A stretch of DNA of 64,000 nt from JBCFAY01 sp038562375 (lineage in GTDB: Bacteria > Bacillota > Clostridia > Christensenellales > CAG-138), in the NCBI GenBank assembly GCA_038562375.1, contig JBCFAY010000010.1, forward strand, positions 58,185-122,184, written 5' to 3'. Every line of letters starts with the position of its first letter. Within the stretch, counting starts at the first letter, position 1. Below are positions 33,475 to 41,359 of the stretch, in pieces. The position numbers were made by a program, and so were the translations under genes. The notes beneath the pieces were generated by a model. That model searched no databases. It saw only the letters and a list, made by a program, of their open reading frames with translations, and had not been told where the DNA came from.

Positions 33475-33907
33475 AAACGGTCTGGATGAAATGCAGAAAG
33501 CAAAGCGCAACAGCATAGGCAATCAAATGTTCGTGATACTGTTTTGGGCCCTTTTGCTTGATTGCGCCCTTTACGCGGCGGGGATCCGCTGGCTTGAATA
33601 TCCTTCAAACACCATGGCGATCATTATGGCCGGCATGGGGGTATACCTTATTAGGCTCCTAGCGTCAAACGCATATCTGCCGCCGAAATCCGAAGGCAGA
33701 AAAACCGTTAAATTTCTGATCTTGGCAATCGTTGTTTCCATAATGCTCGTGGTATCGGGCAGTTTTCTTTTCCGTGCCGCGCCGGCTGAAGGTTCGAACG
33801 GCAGTGTCGCCTGGATCCTCTTTATTCTTTCGGCTGTCGGGTTGCTTGTTTCTCTGGTTGTGGCATTCACAAAGAACGCGAACGATAAAAAAGACCGTGA
33901 CGATTAA
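33461..33907 (+). CDS. four-span membrane protein, DUF6773-like, paired with the XRE regulator
   Basis: A 148-aa protein, MKTNKNGLDEMQKAKRNSIG and on, with four hydrophobic spans (about residues 24-40, 50-66, 83-103 and 117-138). The N-terminal cytoplasmic stretch is typical of DUF6773 proteins encoded after XRE regulators. The function is unknown. GGGGAGGA lies 8 bp before the ATG, inside the XRE gene. Confidence 0.75.
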   Translation: MKTNKNGLDEMQKAKRNSIGNQMFVILFWALLLDCALYAAGIRWLEYPSNTMAIIMAGMGVYLIRLLASNAYLPPKSEGRKTVKFLILAIVVSIMLVVSGSFLFRAAPAEGSNGSVAWILFILSAVGLLVSLVVAFTKNANDKKDRDD

Positions 33908-33916
33908 GGTTCGGCA

Positions 33917-33978
33917 GCGATGCATCCCCCTCGCCTCCATCAAAAGAAACCCGAGAAGTTAGCCGCTTCCCGGGTTTT
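33917..33978 (+). repeat. tmRNA-tail fragment, copy 10, with terminator
   Basis: GATGCATCCCCCTCGCCTCC keeps the end of the unit, 10 bp after the membrane-protein stop. The stem AAACCCG-GAAG/CTTC-CGGGTTTT then follows (33945-33978), acting as terminator. Confidence 0.6.
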
Positions 33979-34150
33979 GTGTTTTCCAAAAGTACGCACA
34001 AAAAGCGCACGCTCCTTATCGGAGCTTATAAAAATAGAATCAAGGATATGCCGCCCATACTTAAAATCGCGCCCGCCGCGCCGATTACCCCAAAATCTGC
34101 GTCAATCCATTTCAAACGCTGATGTGAGGAACGATAAGAATTTCAGCTGA

Positions 34151-34171
34151 ATATGTTGTAATGTAACATAT
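34151..34171. promoter_or_regulatory. palindrome upstream of Cys-rich microprotein
   Basis: ATATGTT-GTAATGT-AACATAT is a perfect inverted repeat, 28 bp before the microprotein ATG. It is a plausible operator. No clear -35/-10 pair is seen. Confidence 0.55.
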
Positions 34172-34199
34172 ACATATCTCAATAAAAGGAGGTGTACCT

Positions 34200-34292
34200 A
34201 TGTGTTGCAATAACAACTCCTGTTTTCGCCGCTGCGGCTGGGTATGGACCGGTAGTTGCTGGCGCTGTATCTGCGGCCGTATCTGCAATTGA
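34200..34292 (+). CDS. 30-aa cysteine-rich microprotein
   Basis: Too short for usual gene calling. AAGGAGGTG lies 6 bp before the ATG, a near-perfect ribosome site. The product opens MCCNNNSCFRRCGWVW and continues TGSCWRCICGRICN, with eight Cys (2, 3, 8, 12, 20, 23, 25, 29), three Trp and four Arg in 30 residues. This composition suits metal binding or a disulfide-rich peptide. A longer overlapping frame (34192-34374) lacks a usable start. No peptidase or transporter is adjacent. Confidence 0.6.
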   Translation: MCCNNNSCFRRCGWVWTGSCWRCICGRICN

Positions 34293-34629
34293 TGATGACA
34301 AGAAGAGCGTAACCTCGATCGGAAACGGATCATACGGTGTTACACAATACATCGTAAGCCTCGCCGCCGTTTAAACTACATATTTAAGGATGCGGTTCAT
34401 CAGGGCGGAGGAGCTTTCTTCCATGCGAAGGATGATCATACCATTCATCTGTTGCGGTGTTTCAGGCGAACGATGCGGCGAAAAGCACACGCAAAAGTAC
34501 AGCTTTGTTTTTTCGGGAGCGAAACAGAAGTTTCCGCATACGGCAAAGACGCACAAGAGAATTAGCTTGTTCCGGGCAGATAGATCGTCAAGCTGTATTA
34601 TGGATCGCCGAGCCGTTAGGAAAAGCCAA

Positions 34630-34735
34630 CGGGCGCCTATAAGGGCGCCTGTTGGCTTTGGATGGAGGCGAGGGAAGCCGGTCCTGCGTCCTCTGCTCCT
34701 TGCTTGCGCTCCGCGCTGCGCAAGCAAGGAGCGAC
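34630..34735 (-). repeat. tmRNA-tail repeat, copy 11, inverted orientation
   Basis: Read on the minus strand it has GCGCAAGCAAGGAGC, GCAGGACCGGCTTCCC and CTCGCCTCCATCC, then the hairpin GCCAACAGGCGCCC/GGCGCCCGTTGGC. It is the only clear copy on the minus strand. The rest of 34375-35131 shows no convincing gene. Confidence 0.7.
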
Positions 34736-35131
34736 TTCAGTTTTATAAACCATACGATTGATTCGTTTCTTAGATTTTTGCTCCAAGAAAAGGGAACGAA
34801 TTTCAGGAAATAAGAATCCTGACAAGGTCCTGTTGTCGTTAAAAATGCGTGCGTTATTGCACCCCCGCTTGAGAGGATGAATAAAGCATACCGGCGTTCT
34901 CGCCCGTTTCCGGGCGATATTGCTTTTTGCAAAATTTCCATTATAATCTAGGTAATTCCCTGCATAAAACCATGTCGCCTGCATCGGTGCTTTGTTTAAG
35001 CAATTCCTCCGTCCATTGTCGATACGATCAGCGGTTTTCAAACAAACGGGCCTGCCCAAATCATGATATTTGAAAAATCATACGGAACCAATGCGCAAAG
35101 CTTATGGAAGCGATCGCTTTAAGGAGGCAGC

Positions 35132-36259
35132 ATGAGGGTAACGGTCAACCGCAATCAACTCATAAAAAGCCTGGAAGACCTTGGGCGCATAGCGATCCCC
35201 AAACGCGAAAGGCCGATATTATCCTGTGTTCTCATTGAAAGCCTTGGGGATATGGTCGCGCTGACCGCAACGGATCTCAGACTTGTGCTCACATGCAGGA
35301 TACCCGCCGTCGCGCAGACGGAACCGGGCAGCGCGGCCGTCAATTTTGAAGAGGTCAAAGAAATCGTCGGCAGGTGCCATGCGGAAGAGGTGGAGCTGCG
35401 TTTGGAAGGCGAGGGCCTTTTTTCAGTCGGCTCGGGGGAAGACCGCTGGAGTGCAGCCGGCCTGCCCGCGGCGGAATATCCGAAACCGCTCGACATAAGC
35501 GATGGGGAGGCGGTCCGGCTTGGGCAGCCGATGCTCAAGCGCATGCTGGAGCTTGTCGCGTTCGTGTCGTCGAGAGATGAAAACAGGGATCTTCTCTGCG
35601 GCGTCCAATTTCACATATCCGGGGATACGATTACGCTTTTGGCGACCGACGGCAGCATGTTGGCGGCAAGCGAAAACAAGATCCGGTATGCGGCGCGCGA
35701 AGAGCTTCTTTTTCTCATGCCGAATAAAACGGCGGATCTGCTGGCCGAGTGCCTGGCGCAAGACGGAGAACTGACGCTTTACAAAGACCGGAATCATGTT
35801 CTGCTCGATCTGAACGGCCGGCGGATCTTTACAAGAATCGGGGAGGCGTACACCGGATACGATGAGATTTATCAAAATGCAAAAACGCTTCCTCCTGCCC
35901 AATACAATAAGTCTATCGGATACAGGCCCATGAAGGTCGACCGCCTCACGATATTGCATGCGCTCAAACGCGCCTTAAAAAGCGTATCGGTGGACCGCCC
36001 GGAAATCGCTTTTAGAGTGCGGGAAAATAAACTTCTCCTTACGAAAACCATAGACGGAGCCGTGATTTTTATGGAGGAAATATCCGTGAAGTTCGGCGGT
36101 GCAAAGGAATTGGTGATCGGTTTGACGCCGCGGAGAATTATTCCCATACTGGAGGCGCTGCTGTCCGAATCGGTTACGTTTGACGTGTCCGGGAGCGAGA
36201 AGCCTGTCATTATCCGCGAAGAGGCATTGTATTTCATCTTGCCCACAAGATTGCCTTAA
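35132..36259 (+). CDS. DNA polymerase III beta subunit (sliding clamp) paralog
   Basis: A 375-aa protein with the three-domain DnaN layout: MRVTVNRNQLIKSLEDLGRI, then LSCVLIESLGDMVALTATDLRLVLTC, then GVQFHISGDTITLLATDGSML and a C-terminal region ending in YFILPTRLP. It would encircle DNA and tether polymerases. The sequence is diverged, and it is far from any dnaA or recF gene. An accessory clamp from a mobile element or a duplicated copy is likely. AAGGAGG lies 6 bp before the ATG. Confidence 0.82.
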   Translation: MRVTVNRNQLIKSLEDLGRIAIPKRERPILSCVLIESLGDMVALTATDLRLVLTCRIPAVAQTEPGSAAVNFEEVKEIVGRCHAEEVELRLEGEGLFSVGSGEDRWSAAGLPAAEYPKPLDISDGEAVRLGQPMLKRMLELVAFVSSRDENRDLLCGVQFHISGDTITLLATDGSMLAASENKIRYAAREELLFLMPNKTADLLAECLAQDGELTLYKDRNHVLLDLNGRRIFTRIGEAYTGYDEIYQNAKTLPPAQYNKSIGYRPMKVDRLTILHALKRALKSVSVDRPEIAFRVRENKLLLTKTIDGAVIFMEEISVKFGGAKELVIGLTPRRIIPILEALLSESVTFDVSGSEKPVIIREEALYFILPTRLP

Positions 36260-36383
36260 GAAGGCCCTGCCGCAGGCGGGATAAAGGATCACCGGCCTAA
36301 ACAACGATGTCGGAGGTCTGCTTTTCTATCAAACACCGGGGGCATGAAAAAGAGAAATCCTTTTTACTCCCAAGGAGGTATTT

Positions 36384-37874
36384 ATGAAAACGTTCCGGTT
36401 GGTTTTGATCCTGTTTATTCTGTGCGGATCGATTTTTACAGGGTGCTCGAATACGCCCGAAGGCATAAATGAACCCGCCGGGTCCACGGGCGGCCTACCG
36501 GACGCGCCTGCCGGCACGGACGCCGCCGCCGCAGCAGCTTCCGCCGAATATGCTGAGAAAGTGGAGAAGCTGCTTGCAGACCTGCAAAGCGGCGATAAGA
36601 ATAAAATCTCGGTTGCGGTAATTGAATTGGGCAAGCTTAAGGAAAAACAGGCCGTGGAACCGCTCATCGAATTGCTTTCTCTGGATGATTTTTATGTAAG
36701 GGGATATATCATAGATGCTTTGGGTCAGATTAAAGACGAGCGCGCCATAGAGCCGCTCAGCGTGTTTTTAGAGGGCGGCCGGTTTTGCCGTGCCGCGGCC
36801 AAGGCAATCGGAACCATCGGCGGTGAAAAAGCCGTTTTGGTTCTTACCGATGCTTTTCAGGGAGACGACTACGACTATTTATCCGGTATCGCAGAAGGTT
36901 TGGCCGCAACGGGCAGCCCGCAGGCCGAACAGCTTTTGATCGATGCGCTCAACGACAAAGGCAACCATGAATACCTCCGCCGCAGCGTCGCGGAGGCTCT
37001 GGGCGCATTTAAGGATGAAACAGCCGTCAAAGCGCTTATTGCGATTTTTACAGATTATAAAGTAACCGGGAATACAGCCGAAACCGCGTCGTCCGCACTG
37101 AAGGGCAGCGTAAGCAGCGCCTTGAAAGCCATCGGCGCCGGCGCCGTACAGCCCCTATTGGATAAGCTGAACGAACTGACCGCATCGCCCGATAATTCCT
37201 ATACCAAAAATGAAATCCTCGGAAGCGTAATACACCTGCTGGGCTCGCTCGGCGATCGGCGCGCCGCAGGGCCCCTGATCGCTATTCTTAAGGATAAAGG
37301 AAACTATTATCGCCGTGGCGACGCCGCAGATGCACTCGGAATGATCAAAGACCCCGAGGCCTTGCAGCCGCTCATCGATGCGTTTAACGAATCCCTTGCC
37401 TTGGTGCATCTGGGAGAAAAAGAACTGGCAAAACAATCACAATATAACGCGCTTTTTTCCAGCTGCACACGGGCGCTGGGCTTGCTCGGCGGGGATCGGG
37501 CCATATCCCTGCTGGTCACAACATCTTACGACGGCGATGAACAGATACGCATGCAAATGATCGGCGTACTTTGCGATATGAGCCATCCGCTGATTACAGA
37601 GCGTTTCAATCAGGCGCTTGAAGAAGAGGATATTCCCGTTATCGCAAGCGCCTGCTATTATTTCATCTATTTGGGCGAGCCGGGTTCGGAACCATTGCTG
37701 ATCAAAGCATTGGAAGAGTACGGCAATGCGGGTATGCTCAACGGATACTTGAATTGCGGGAACCAGCAGTTGGAGGATGCCGCGCGTACCTGGGCGAAAA
37801 ACAACAATTACGGCATCATCAGTATGCCCGCGCTCCCCGGCAACAGCAGTACCCAATGGGGCGCAGGGCAATAA
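36384..37874 (+). CDS. HEAT-repeat (PBS lyase-like) lipoprotein A
   Basis: A 496-aa lipoprotein. Signal LVLILFILCGSIFTGC (Cys about 22), an Ala/Gly/Pro linker, then at least eight HEAT units of the EQAVEPLIELL...IDALGQIKDERAIEPL type. It is surface-anchored and probably a protein-interaction scaffold. The C-terminus ARTWAKNNNYGI ... STQWGAGQ matches that of the protein at 61369 (LDWAGENGY ... AAWGSGG), so the two are paralogs with a shared end domain. AGGAGG lies upstream. Confidence 0.82.
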   Translation: MKTFRLVLILFILCGSIFTGCSNTPEGINEPAGSTGGLPDAPAGTDAAAAAASAEYAEKVEKLLADLQSGDKNKISVAVIELGKLKEKQAVEPLIELLSLDDFYVRGYIIDALGQIKDERAIEPLSVFLEGGRFCRAAAKAIGTIGGEKAVLVLTDAFQGDDYDYLSGIAEGLAATGSPQAEQLLIDALNDKGNHEYLRRSVAEALGAFKDETAVKALIAIFTDYKVTGNTAETASSALKGSVSSALKAIGAGAVQPLLDKLNELTASPDNSYTKNEILGSVIHLLGSLGDRRAAGPLIAILKDKGNYYRRGDAADALGMIKDPEALQPLIDAFNESLALVHLGEKELAKQSQYNALFSSCTRALGLLGGDRAISLLVTTSYDGDEQIRMQMIGVLCDMSHPLITERFNQALEEEDIPVIASACYYFIYLGEPGSEPLLIKALEEYGNAGMLNGYLNCGNQQLEDAARTWAKNNNYGIISMPALPGNSSTQWGAGQ

Positions 37875-38020
37875 AGCGCCGCTGTGGGGAGCCCTGAGCA
37901 CGGCGTGCAGAAAATGGGCAAGCATGTGCGCACTTGCCCTGCCTCCTTTTAGCGCAAACAACGAAATAGCACAATATAGCGACCATAAAGTATTGTGAAT
38001 ATGAGAATAGACTCCTTGTT

Positions 38021-38953
38021 CTAGTTTTCGTATAGGGTAGCTATATCATGTATTCTACGCTTCATTTCCGTGCGGATATGCAACGGCTCTAAACACTCGC
38101 ATTTATCCCCAAAACCAAAAAGAATATTGTAGTAGTATTCGTTCTCTATGAAAGGAAAACCAACAATGTAATGCTCATCGCCGTCTGGCGAAAAGTGTTC
38201 ACAAGCGCAATAATCAAGTACCCTGTCCATGACAGATTTATGGATACGAATTTTGATTCTTGTTTGCATCGTTGCCAAAATATCAGTAAAATCCAACTGC
38301 GGTTTTTGATAATCTCGCGGCGTAAAAAATTCTTCTTGTATTTGCAGGTTTGATGTGCGGGACAGTTTGAATAGACGAAAATCATTTCTTTTATGGCAAT
38401 ACCCTTGCAGGTACCAATGACTGCTTTTCAATACAAGCTGATACGGCTCGGCTGTCCGCGTGGTTTTATTTCCGTAGCGGTCTAAATATTCAAACGAAAG
38501 CAGCTTGCTTTCCTGTAAAGCTGTTTTGATCATTTCTAAATAGGGTTGTATGTTCCTGTTGCCCATCCACGGACTTAAATCTATATATATTTGGTTTGCT
38601 TTTAATTCAATGTCTTTCGCTCTGTCGGCGGGGATAAAACTCTTGACTTTCGCAAGGGCGTTTACCAGTTCCTCACCTCGTATCATGCCCGAAAGACTGG
38701 AAAGCCCCATCAAGATAGCGGAAAGGTCGGCAGTCGAAAAAACCTTTCTATCAATCTTGTATTTCTGCATGATTTCAAAGCCGCCGCCCACTCCCGATGC
38801 CCCGCGAACAGGAATACCCGCCATGTTGATGGTGTCTATGTCGCGATAGATTGTGCGGGGTGAAACTTCAAACATATCCGCCAACTCCTGTGCGCCTATA
38901 CGCTCTTTATCAAGGAGTATCATAATAATGCCAACAAGCCTGTCAACTTTCAT
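38021..38953 (-). CDS. WYL-domain transcriptional regulator (YafY type)
   Basis: A 310-aa protein. The N-terminal HTH is MKVDRLVGIIMILLDKERIG ... ADMFEVSPRTIYRDIDTINMAGIPV. The middle WYL domain has ALQESKLLSFEYLDRYGNKTTRTAEPYQLVLKSSHWYLQGYC and the C-terminal extension follows. WYL regulators bind nucleic acids or small ligands and often control stress or defence genes. It is divergent from the isochorismatase gene and probably regulates it. AT-richer than the flanking genes. Confidence 0.88.
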   Translation of the reverse strand: MKVDRLVGIIMILLDKERIGAQELADMFEVSPRTIYRDIDTINMAGIPVRGASGVGGGFEIMQKYKIDRKVFSTADLSAILMGLSSLSGMIRGEELVNALAKVKSFIPADRAKDIELKANQIYIDLSPWMGNRNIQPYLEMIKTALQESKLLSFEYLDRYGNKTTRTAEPYQLVLKSSHWYLQGYCHKRNDFRLFKLSRTSNLQIQEEFFTPRDYQKPQLDFTDILATMQTRIKIRIHKSVMDRVLDYCACEHFSPDGDEHYIVGFPFIENEYYYNILFGFGDKCECLEPLHIRTEMKRRIHDIATLYEN

Positions 38954-38987
38954 CTGATAGCCGCCTTCCAAAATTTTTTTTATCAGT

Positions 38988-39029
38988 ATGGATTGTTGCC
39001 ATACTGTTGGCAATAATTGAATGGTACAA
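38988..39029. promoter_or_regulatory. divergent promoter region with inverted repeat
   Basis: TTGCCATACTGTTGGCAA (38997-39014) is an inverted repeat (TTGCCA/TGGCAA). Leftward, TTGCCA and CATACT are 17 bp apart. Rightward, TACAAT (39023-39028) is a -10 candidate. Overlap of the palindrome with these boxes suggests control by the WYL protein. Confidence 0.5.
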
Positions 39030-39072
39030 TAAAAAAGCAAACAAATCAACCCGCCTATCAGGAGGAGACACT

Positions 39073-39582
39073 ATGCAGAAAAAAGCCTTAGTAATAATCG
39101 ATATTCAAAATGACATAACAAAGAATTATAAGGATATTATTGATAATATCAATAAAGCCATTGATTTTGCAGTCAACAATAATATTCATGTTGTTTATAT
39201 AAGGCATGAAAATTTATCAGACGGCACGAGGACTTTTAAACCCAATACGCGTGGGTCTGAATTAGCTTCGGACTTGAAAATAGTATCCAAAAATGTTTTT
39301 ACAAAATACAAAGCAAACGCATTAAGCAGTGAAGAATTTACAGACTTTATCAGTAAAAATGAAATATGTGATTTCTACATAACAGGAGCAGATGCTGTTG
39401 CTTGTGTTAAATCAACCTGCTACAACTTACGCGAAGCAAATTATGGCGTTAATGTCCTATCAGATTGCATTACCAGTTATGATAAAAGGAAAATTGACGA
39501 AATGCTAAGTTATTATGAAAGTAAAGGCAGTAAAATCATTCGTTTAAATGACCTGTTACCCAATCACATCTTTGAAGCATAG
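39073..39582 (+). CDS. isochorismatase-family hydrolase
   Basis: A 169-aa cysteine hydrolase. The catalytic Asp is in LVIIDIQNDIT, the Lys in FTKYKANAL, and the Cys in YITGADAVACVKSTCYNLREANYGVNVLSDCITSY. Family members cleave isochorismate or amides such as nicotinamide, and the substrate cannot be told from sequence. GGAGGAG precedes the ATG. The region to 39769 holds nothing recognisable. Confidence 0.9.
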   Translation: MQKKALVIIDIQNDITKNYKDIIDNINKAIDFAVNNNIHVVYIRHENLSDGTRTFKPNTRGSELASDLKIVSKNVFTKYKANALSSEEFTDFISKNEICDFYITGADAVACVKSTCYNLREANYGVNVLSDCITSYDKRKIDEMLSYYESKGSKIIRLNDLLPNHIFEA

Positions 39583-39769
39583 AAACATTACTCAACTCAG
39601 TCGATGAAGAAGGCCGACGAACCTTGGATTCGCTCTCAACGGCGAACGATAGGACTTCGGGCCAAGTTGATCTGCCGTACTATGCTCCATTAAGCTGTAT
39701 AAAATGAGATTTGATTTTTTTGCCTATCTGAATATCAATAATTAAATTACGTTAAACGATAATAACATA

Positions 39770-39798
39770 TTGAAAAACGATAAATACTCTGCTATAAT
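39770..39798 (+). promoter_or_regulatory. promoter of the FAD oxidoreductase gene
   Basis: TTGAAA (39770-39775), 17 bp, TATAAT (39793-39798). The transcript would have a leader of about 165 nt containing a small open frame. Confidence 0.75.
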
Positions 39799-39827
39799 CA
39801 AGGCCAAACCAAAAAGGGAGCGCTTTT

Positions 39828-39944
39828 ATGGAACGGCGCTCGGCAACCACCTGCGTTCGGCTGCCTTTATCGGGGGAGCGGTTCCTTGTGTTTTTAAGCG
39901 GCTTTTGCAGAATGCCGCTGCCGTGCAACCTGAAAACGATTTGA
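39828..39944 (+). CDS. possible 38-aa leader peptide
   Basis: ATG at 39828 follows AGGGAG at 8 bp and encodes MERRSATTCVRLPLSGERFL and on, ending ...CNLKTI. It lies wholly in the leader of the oxidoreductase gene and stops 28 bp before its start. Not similar to anything I know. A regulatory or non-functional frame is equally possible. Confidence 0.3.
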   Translation: MERRSATTCVRLPLSGERFLVFLSGFCRMPLPCNLKTI

Positions 39945-39972
39945 CGATTTTAAGATGAGTCGAGGTGAATTT

Positions 39973-41031
39973 ATGTACGATATTGCCATCGTAGGAGCAG
40001 GCCCCGCAGGGGCCAACCTTGCGCGGCTCATCGCAGATCGATATAGGGTTCTATTGATCGATAAGCGGGAACTCGAAAATAAAAGCCCTCAAAAACCCGC
40101 AAACAAATGCTGCGGAGGCCTGCTGGCCCCCGACGCGCAGAAAATGATTGCGAAATTGGGTTTGGGAATACCCAAGGATATTCTGGTTGATCCGCAGCTC
40201 TTTGCCGTAAGAGCCGTCGATTTGGCAAATAACCTCGAAAGGTTGTATCAACGGTTCTATTTTAATATGGATCGGGAGAAATTCGACAGGTGGCTGGTTT
40301 CCATACTCCCGGCTGCTGTAGATAAAAAGTTCAACGCTTTATTCAAGGGCTTTGACAAGATACCGGGAGGATATGAGATCGGGTATTTTTGCAACGGGCG
40401 GGAGGGTTCTGCAAAGGCGAAGGTCATCGTCGGCGCGGACGGGGCTTTTTCCAAGGTGCGCAGGCGTATCGGTAACGACGCAAATACCCCCGAAACGTAT
40501 ATCTCGATTCAGGAATGGTTTGCTTGCTCCGATCACATCCCGTATTTTACCGCGATCTTCGATGAAGAAATCAGCAGCTTCTATTCCTGGATCATACCGA
40601 AGGAGCAGTATCTGTTATTGGGCTCGGCCCTTAAGCCCAAGGAGAATGCCGGGGAAAAGTTTGATCTGCTGAAAACAAAGCTGAAAAGGCTGGGCTTTAA
40701 CTTCGATCGCAAAATAAAAAGGGAGAGCGCATATCTCTATCGGCCCAGGAAGGTATCGCAATTCTATGCGGGCAGGGAGGATATCGCTTTGGTGGGGGAA
40801 GCCGCCGGGGCCATCAGCCCCAGTTCCGCGGAGGGGATCAGTTATGCCTTAAAAAGCTCGTTGCATTTGGCCCGGAGCTTTGAGGAAGGGCTGGACGGCT
40901 TTCTGGACAGATATAAACGGAATGTAAAGGAGATCAAGCTGAATTTATTCATCAAGAATTTAAAATCCCCGGCCATGTACAATCCGGTCTTTAGGGATCT
41001 GATTATGAGGTCTGGTATTCAAAGCATTTAA
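39973..41031 (+). CDS. FAD-dependent oxidoreductase (geranylgeranyl reductase / GilR-like)
   Basis: A 352-aa flavoprotein. The dinucleotide-binding motif YDIAIVGAGPAGANLARLIA is at the N-terminus, with a CCGGLLAPDAQKM segment typical of the geranylgeranyl reductase group. AKVIVGADGAFSKVRRRIG and IALVGEAAGAISPSSAEGISYAL complete the FAD site. It may reduce or oxidise a lipid or isoprenoid-type substrate. GAGGTG lies 7 bp before ATG 39973. A hairpin terminator follows. Confidence 0.85.
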   Translation: MYDIAIVGAGPAGANLARLIADRYRVLLIDKRELENKSPQKPANKCCGGLLAPDAQKMIAKLGLGIPKDILVDPQLFAVRAVDLANNLERLYQRFYFNMDREKFDRWLVSILPAAVDKKFNALFKGFDKIPGGYEIGYFCNGREGSAKAKVIVGADGAFSKVRRRIGNDANTPETYISIQEWFACSDHIPYFTAIFDEEISSFYSWIIPKEQYLLLGSALKPKENAGEKFDLLKTKLKRLGFNFDRKIKRESAYLYRPRKVSQFYAGREDIALVGEAAGAISPSSAEGISYALKSSLHLARSFEEGLDGFLDRYKRNVKEIKLNLFIKNLKSPAMYNPVFRDLIMRSGIQSI

Positions 41032-41072
41032 TCTGCCGCCGACAAGCAACCGGCCGACAAGAATAAAACACC

Positions 41073-41113
41073 GCGCGGCGGCCTTTGAAGGATCAAAAGC
41101 GCCGCCGTTTTTT
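41073..41113 (+). terminator. intrinsic terminator
   Basis: GCGGCGGC pairs with GCCGCCGT around a loop of about 16 nt and is followed by TTTTTTGC. It ends the oxidoreductase transcript. Confidence 0.65.
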
Positions 41114-41359
41114 GCTGTGAAAACTTTCCTTTCCGGTCCGGAGCGCCCCAAAACGACAATATACGCAAGCCGATTGTATCCGGTTGGCGGTGATGATATA
41201 GTGAATATGTAATAATATTTTTTTAGATCCAAAAAATTGGATATAACATTCGATTAACGATCTATACATATCCGGTGAAGCATCCGTATTTCTCCATTAC
41301 CTGCCGATTAAATCGATCACAATCCATGAAGCTTAATTCAACAATCAAGGAGCATTGCA

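Noticed and set aside
34192..34374. 60-codon Ala/Val-rich frame overlapping the Cys-rich microprotein
   Set aside because: Its start would be a GTG directly abutting the ribosome site with no spacing; the ATG of the Cys-rich frame has ideal spacing.
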